Shown here in pieces: positions 4,715-5,212 of a stretch of DNA of 5,212 bases (within the stretch, counting starts at the first letter, position 1; every line of letters starts with the position of its first letter). This DNA is from Candidatus Methylomirabilota bacterium. GTDB taxonomy: Bacteria > Methylomirabilota > Methylomirabilia > Methylomirabilales > CSP1-5. The DNA lies in assembly GCA_023249165.1 (NCBI GenBank), contig JAHFDE010000144.1, positions 1-5,212 on the forward strand, in the 5' to 3' direction. Position numbers and translations under genes: made by a program. The notes below the pieces were generated by a model that made no database searches, was not told the origin of the DNA, and saw nothing but the letters and a program-made list of their open reading frames with translations.

Positions 4715-5212
4715 TCACAATCGAATGGGGATCCCACGCCCCTGCAGGTACGCCTTGGCCTCACCGACCGAGATCTCCCGGAAGTGGAAGATAGAGGCGG
4801 CAAGGACCGCATCGGCCCCCCCCTCGACAAGGGCCTCGTACAGATGCTGCATCGTCCCGGCCCCCCCAGAGGCGATCACGGGTACACCGACGCGCCTGGC
4901 GACCGCGCGCGTCAGTTCCAGATCGTACCCGTCGCGGGTTCCATCCCGGTCCATGCTGGTCAGGAGAATCTCCCCCGATCCCGACCCCACTCCCCGTTCT
5001 GCCCAGGCCACCACATCCAAACCTGTGGGTGTGCGACCGCCGTGGATGTACACCTCCCAGGACAGTTCAGAGTTCATGGCGGATGGTTCATGGTTCGGTC
5101 CTTCTCTGAACCCTGAACCCTGAACCCTGAACGGCCTCCGTTTAGCGTCGATGGCGAGGACGATGCACTGACTTCCGAATCGCTCCGCGGCCTCTCGGAT
5201 GAGGCTGGGATT
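4715..5212 (-). CDS. hisF: Imidazole glycerol phosphate synthase subunit HisF, C-terminal part (5' end outside the window)
   Basis: Open frame from the right edge to TGA at 4717-4715: 165 residues of a protein usually near 250. HisF is the cyclase subunit that, with HisH, makes imidazole glycerol phosphate and AICAR. Landmarks in the fragment: LAIDAKR at 19-25, containing the catalytic aspartate of strand 5 (D22 here); [13 protein letters not shown] from 52; [52 protein letters not shown]; and a GIPIRL end. Between AKR and WEV family members have only a short hairpin turn, but here 26 residues intervene, about 23 of them encoded by a heptamer repeat element (5064-5132). The frame stays open through it and the conserved motifs continue on both sides. 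The Met encoded at 5077 is internal to the insertion and is not a real start. Confidence 0.96.
   Translation of the reverse strand, partial: NPSLIREAAERFGSQCIVLAIDAKRRPFRVQGSGFREGPNHEPSAMNSELSWEVYIHGGRTPTGLDVVAWAERGVGSGSGEILLTSMDRDGTRDGYDLELTRAVARRVGVPVIASGGAGTMQHLYEALVEGGADAVLAASIFHFREISVGEAKAYLQGRGIPIRL
5064..5132. repeat. Palindromic heptamer repeat element inserted in frame in hisF
   Basis: On the plus strand: AGTTCAG, AGTTCAT, GGCGGAT (degenerate), GGTTCAT, GGTTCGG (5064-5098), an 8-base spacer (5099-5106), then TGAACCC three times and TGAAC (5107-5132). The two arms are in opposite orientation, so the whole can fold into an imperfect hairpin. The span is 69 bases, exactly 23 codons, which explains why the hisF frame survives. 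The encoded residues (F28-L50 of the fragment; [22 protein letters not shown]) resemble nothing conserved in HisF. Confidence 0.8.

Noticed and set aside
4285..4830. 181-codon minus-strand open frame across the hisF-hisIE gap
   Set aside because: It overlaps the 3' end of hisF in another frame, and the peptide is Arg/Ser/Pro/Gly-rich without a domain. Kept as non-coding, though a homology search could overturn this.
4715..5077. Short HisF starting at the internal ATG at 5077
   Set aside because: The same frame stays open to the window edge and encodes upstream HisF motifs including the catalytic aspartate; the ATG lies in the repeat insertion.
5064..5132. CRISPR array
   Set aside because: Units are only 7 bases, directly adjacent and in opposed arms, with no spacers and no cas genes.

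Overview
This is a GC-rich chromosomal window from a bacterium. All six convincing genes lie on the minus strand, so transcription runs from position 5212 toward 1. In that direction the order is hisF (3' part), hisIE, rpsU, yqeY, mutS2 and dnaG (first 30 codons). The rpsU-yqeY-(mutS2)-dnaG run is a version of the macromolecular synthesis operon, here preceded by the tail of a histidine operon. S21 plus a fused HisIE and GC-rich codons suggest a Gram-negative-type lineage, such as a deltaproteobacterial or NC10/Methylomirabilota-like uncultured bacterium. The phylum is a guess; no marker in the window settles it.

Layout. 5212-4715: C-terminal 165 codons of hisF, with about 23 extra in-frame codons made of a heptamer repeat. 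4714-4282: a 433-base gap between two genes that are usually adjacent, with several hairpins and no credible gene. 4305-4275: a second heptamer cluster overlapping the hisIE start. 4281 (or 4260)-3523: hisIE. 3543-3515: a strong sigma70-type promoter inside the last hisIE codons, followed by a leader hairpin and rpsU (3446-3249). yqeY (3247-2795) follows after one base. 2761-2727: a strong intrinsic terminator. mutS2 (2710-320) starts 16 bases after it. 319-92: a nested palindromic repeat element and a possible dnaG promoter, then dnaG from 91.

Functionally, HisF and HisIE carry out neighbouring steps of histidine synthesis, while S21, YqeY, MutS2 and DnaG belong to translation, ribosome or DNA quality control, and replication priming. 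The promoter and terminator suggest three transcription units: his, rpsU-yqeY, and mutS2/dnaG.

The most interesting signals are the repeats. One heptamer-based palindromic element appears to have inserted in frame into the hisF coding sequence at a loop beside the active site, and a related cluster seems to supply an apparent GTG start codon for hisIE.
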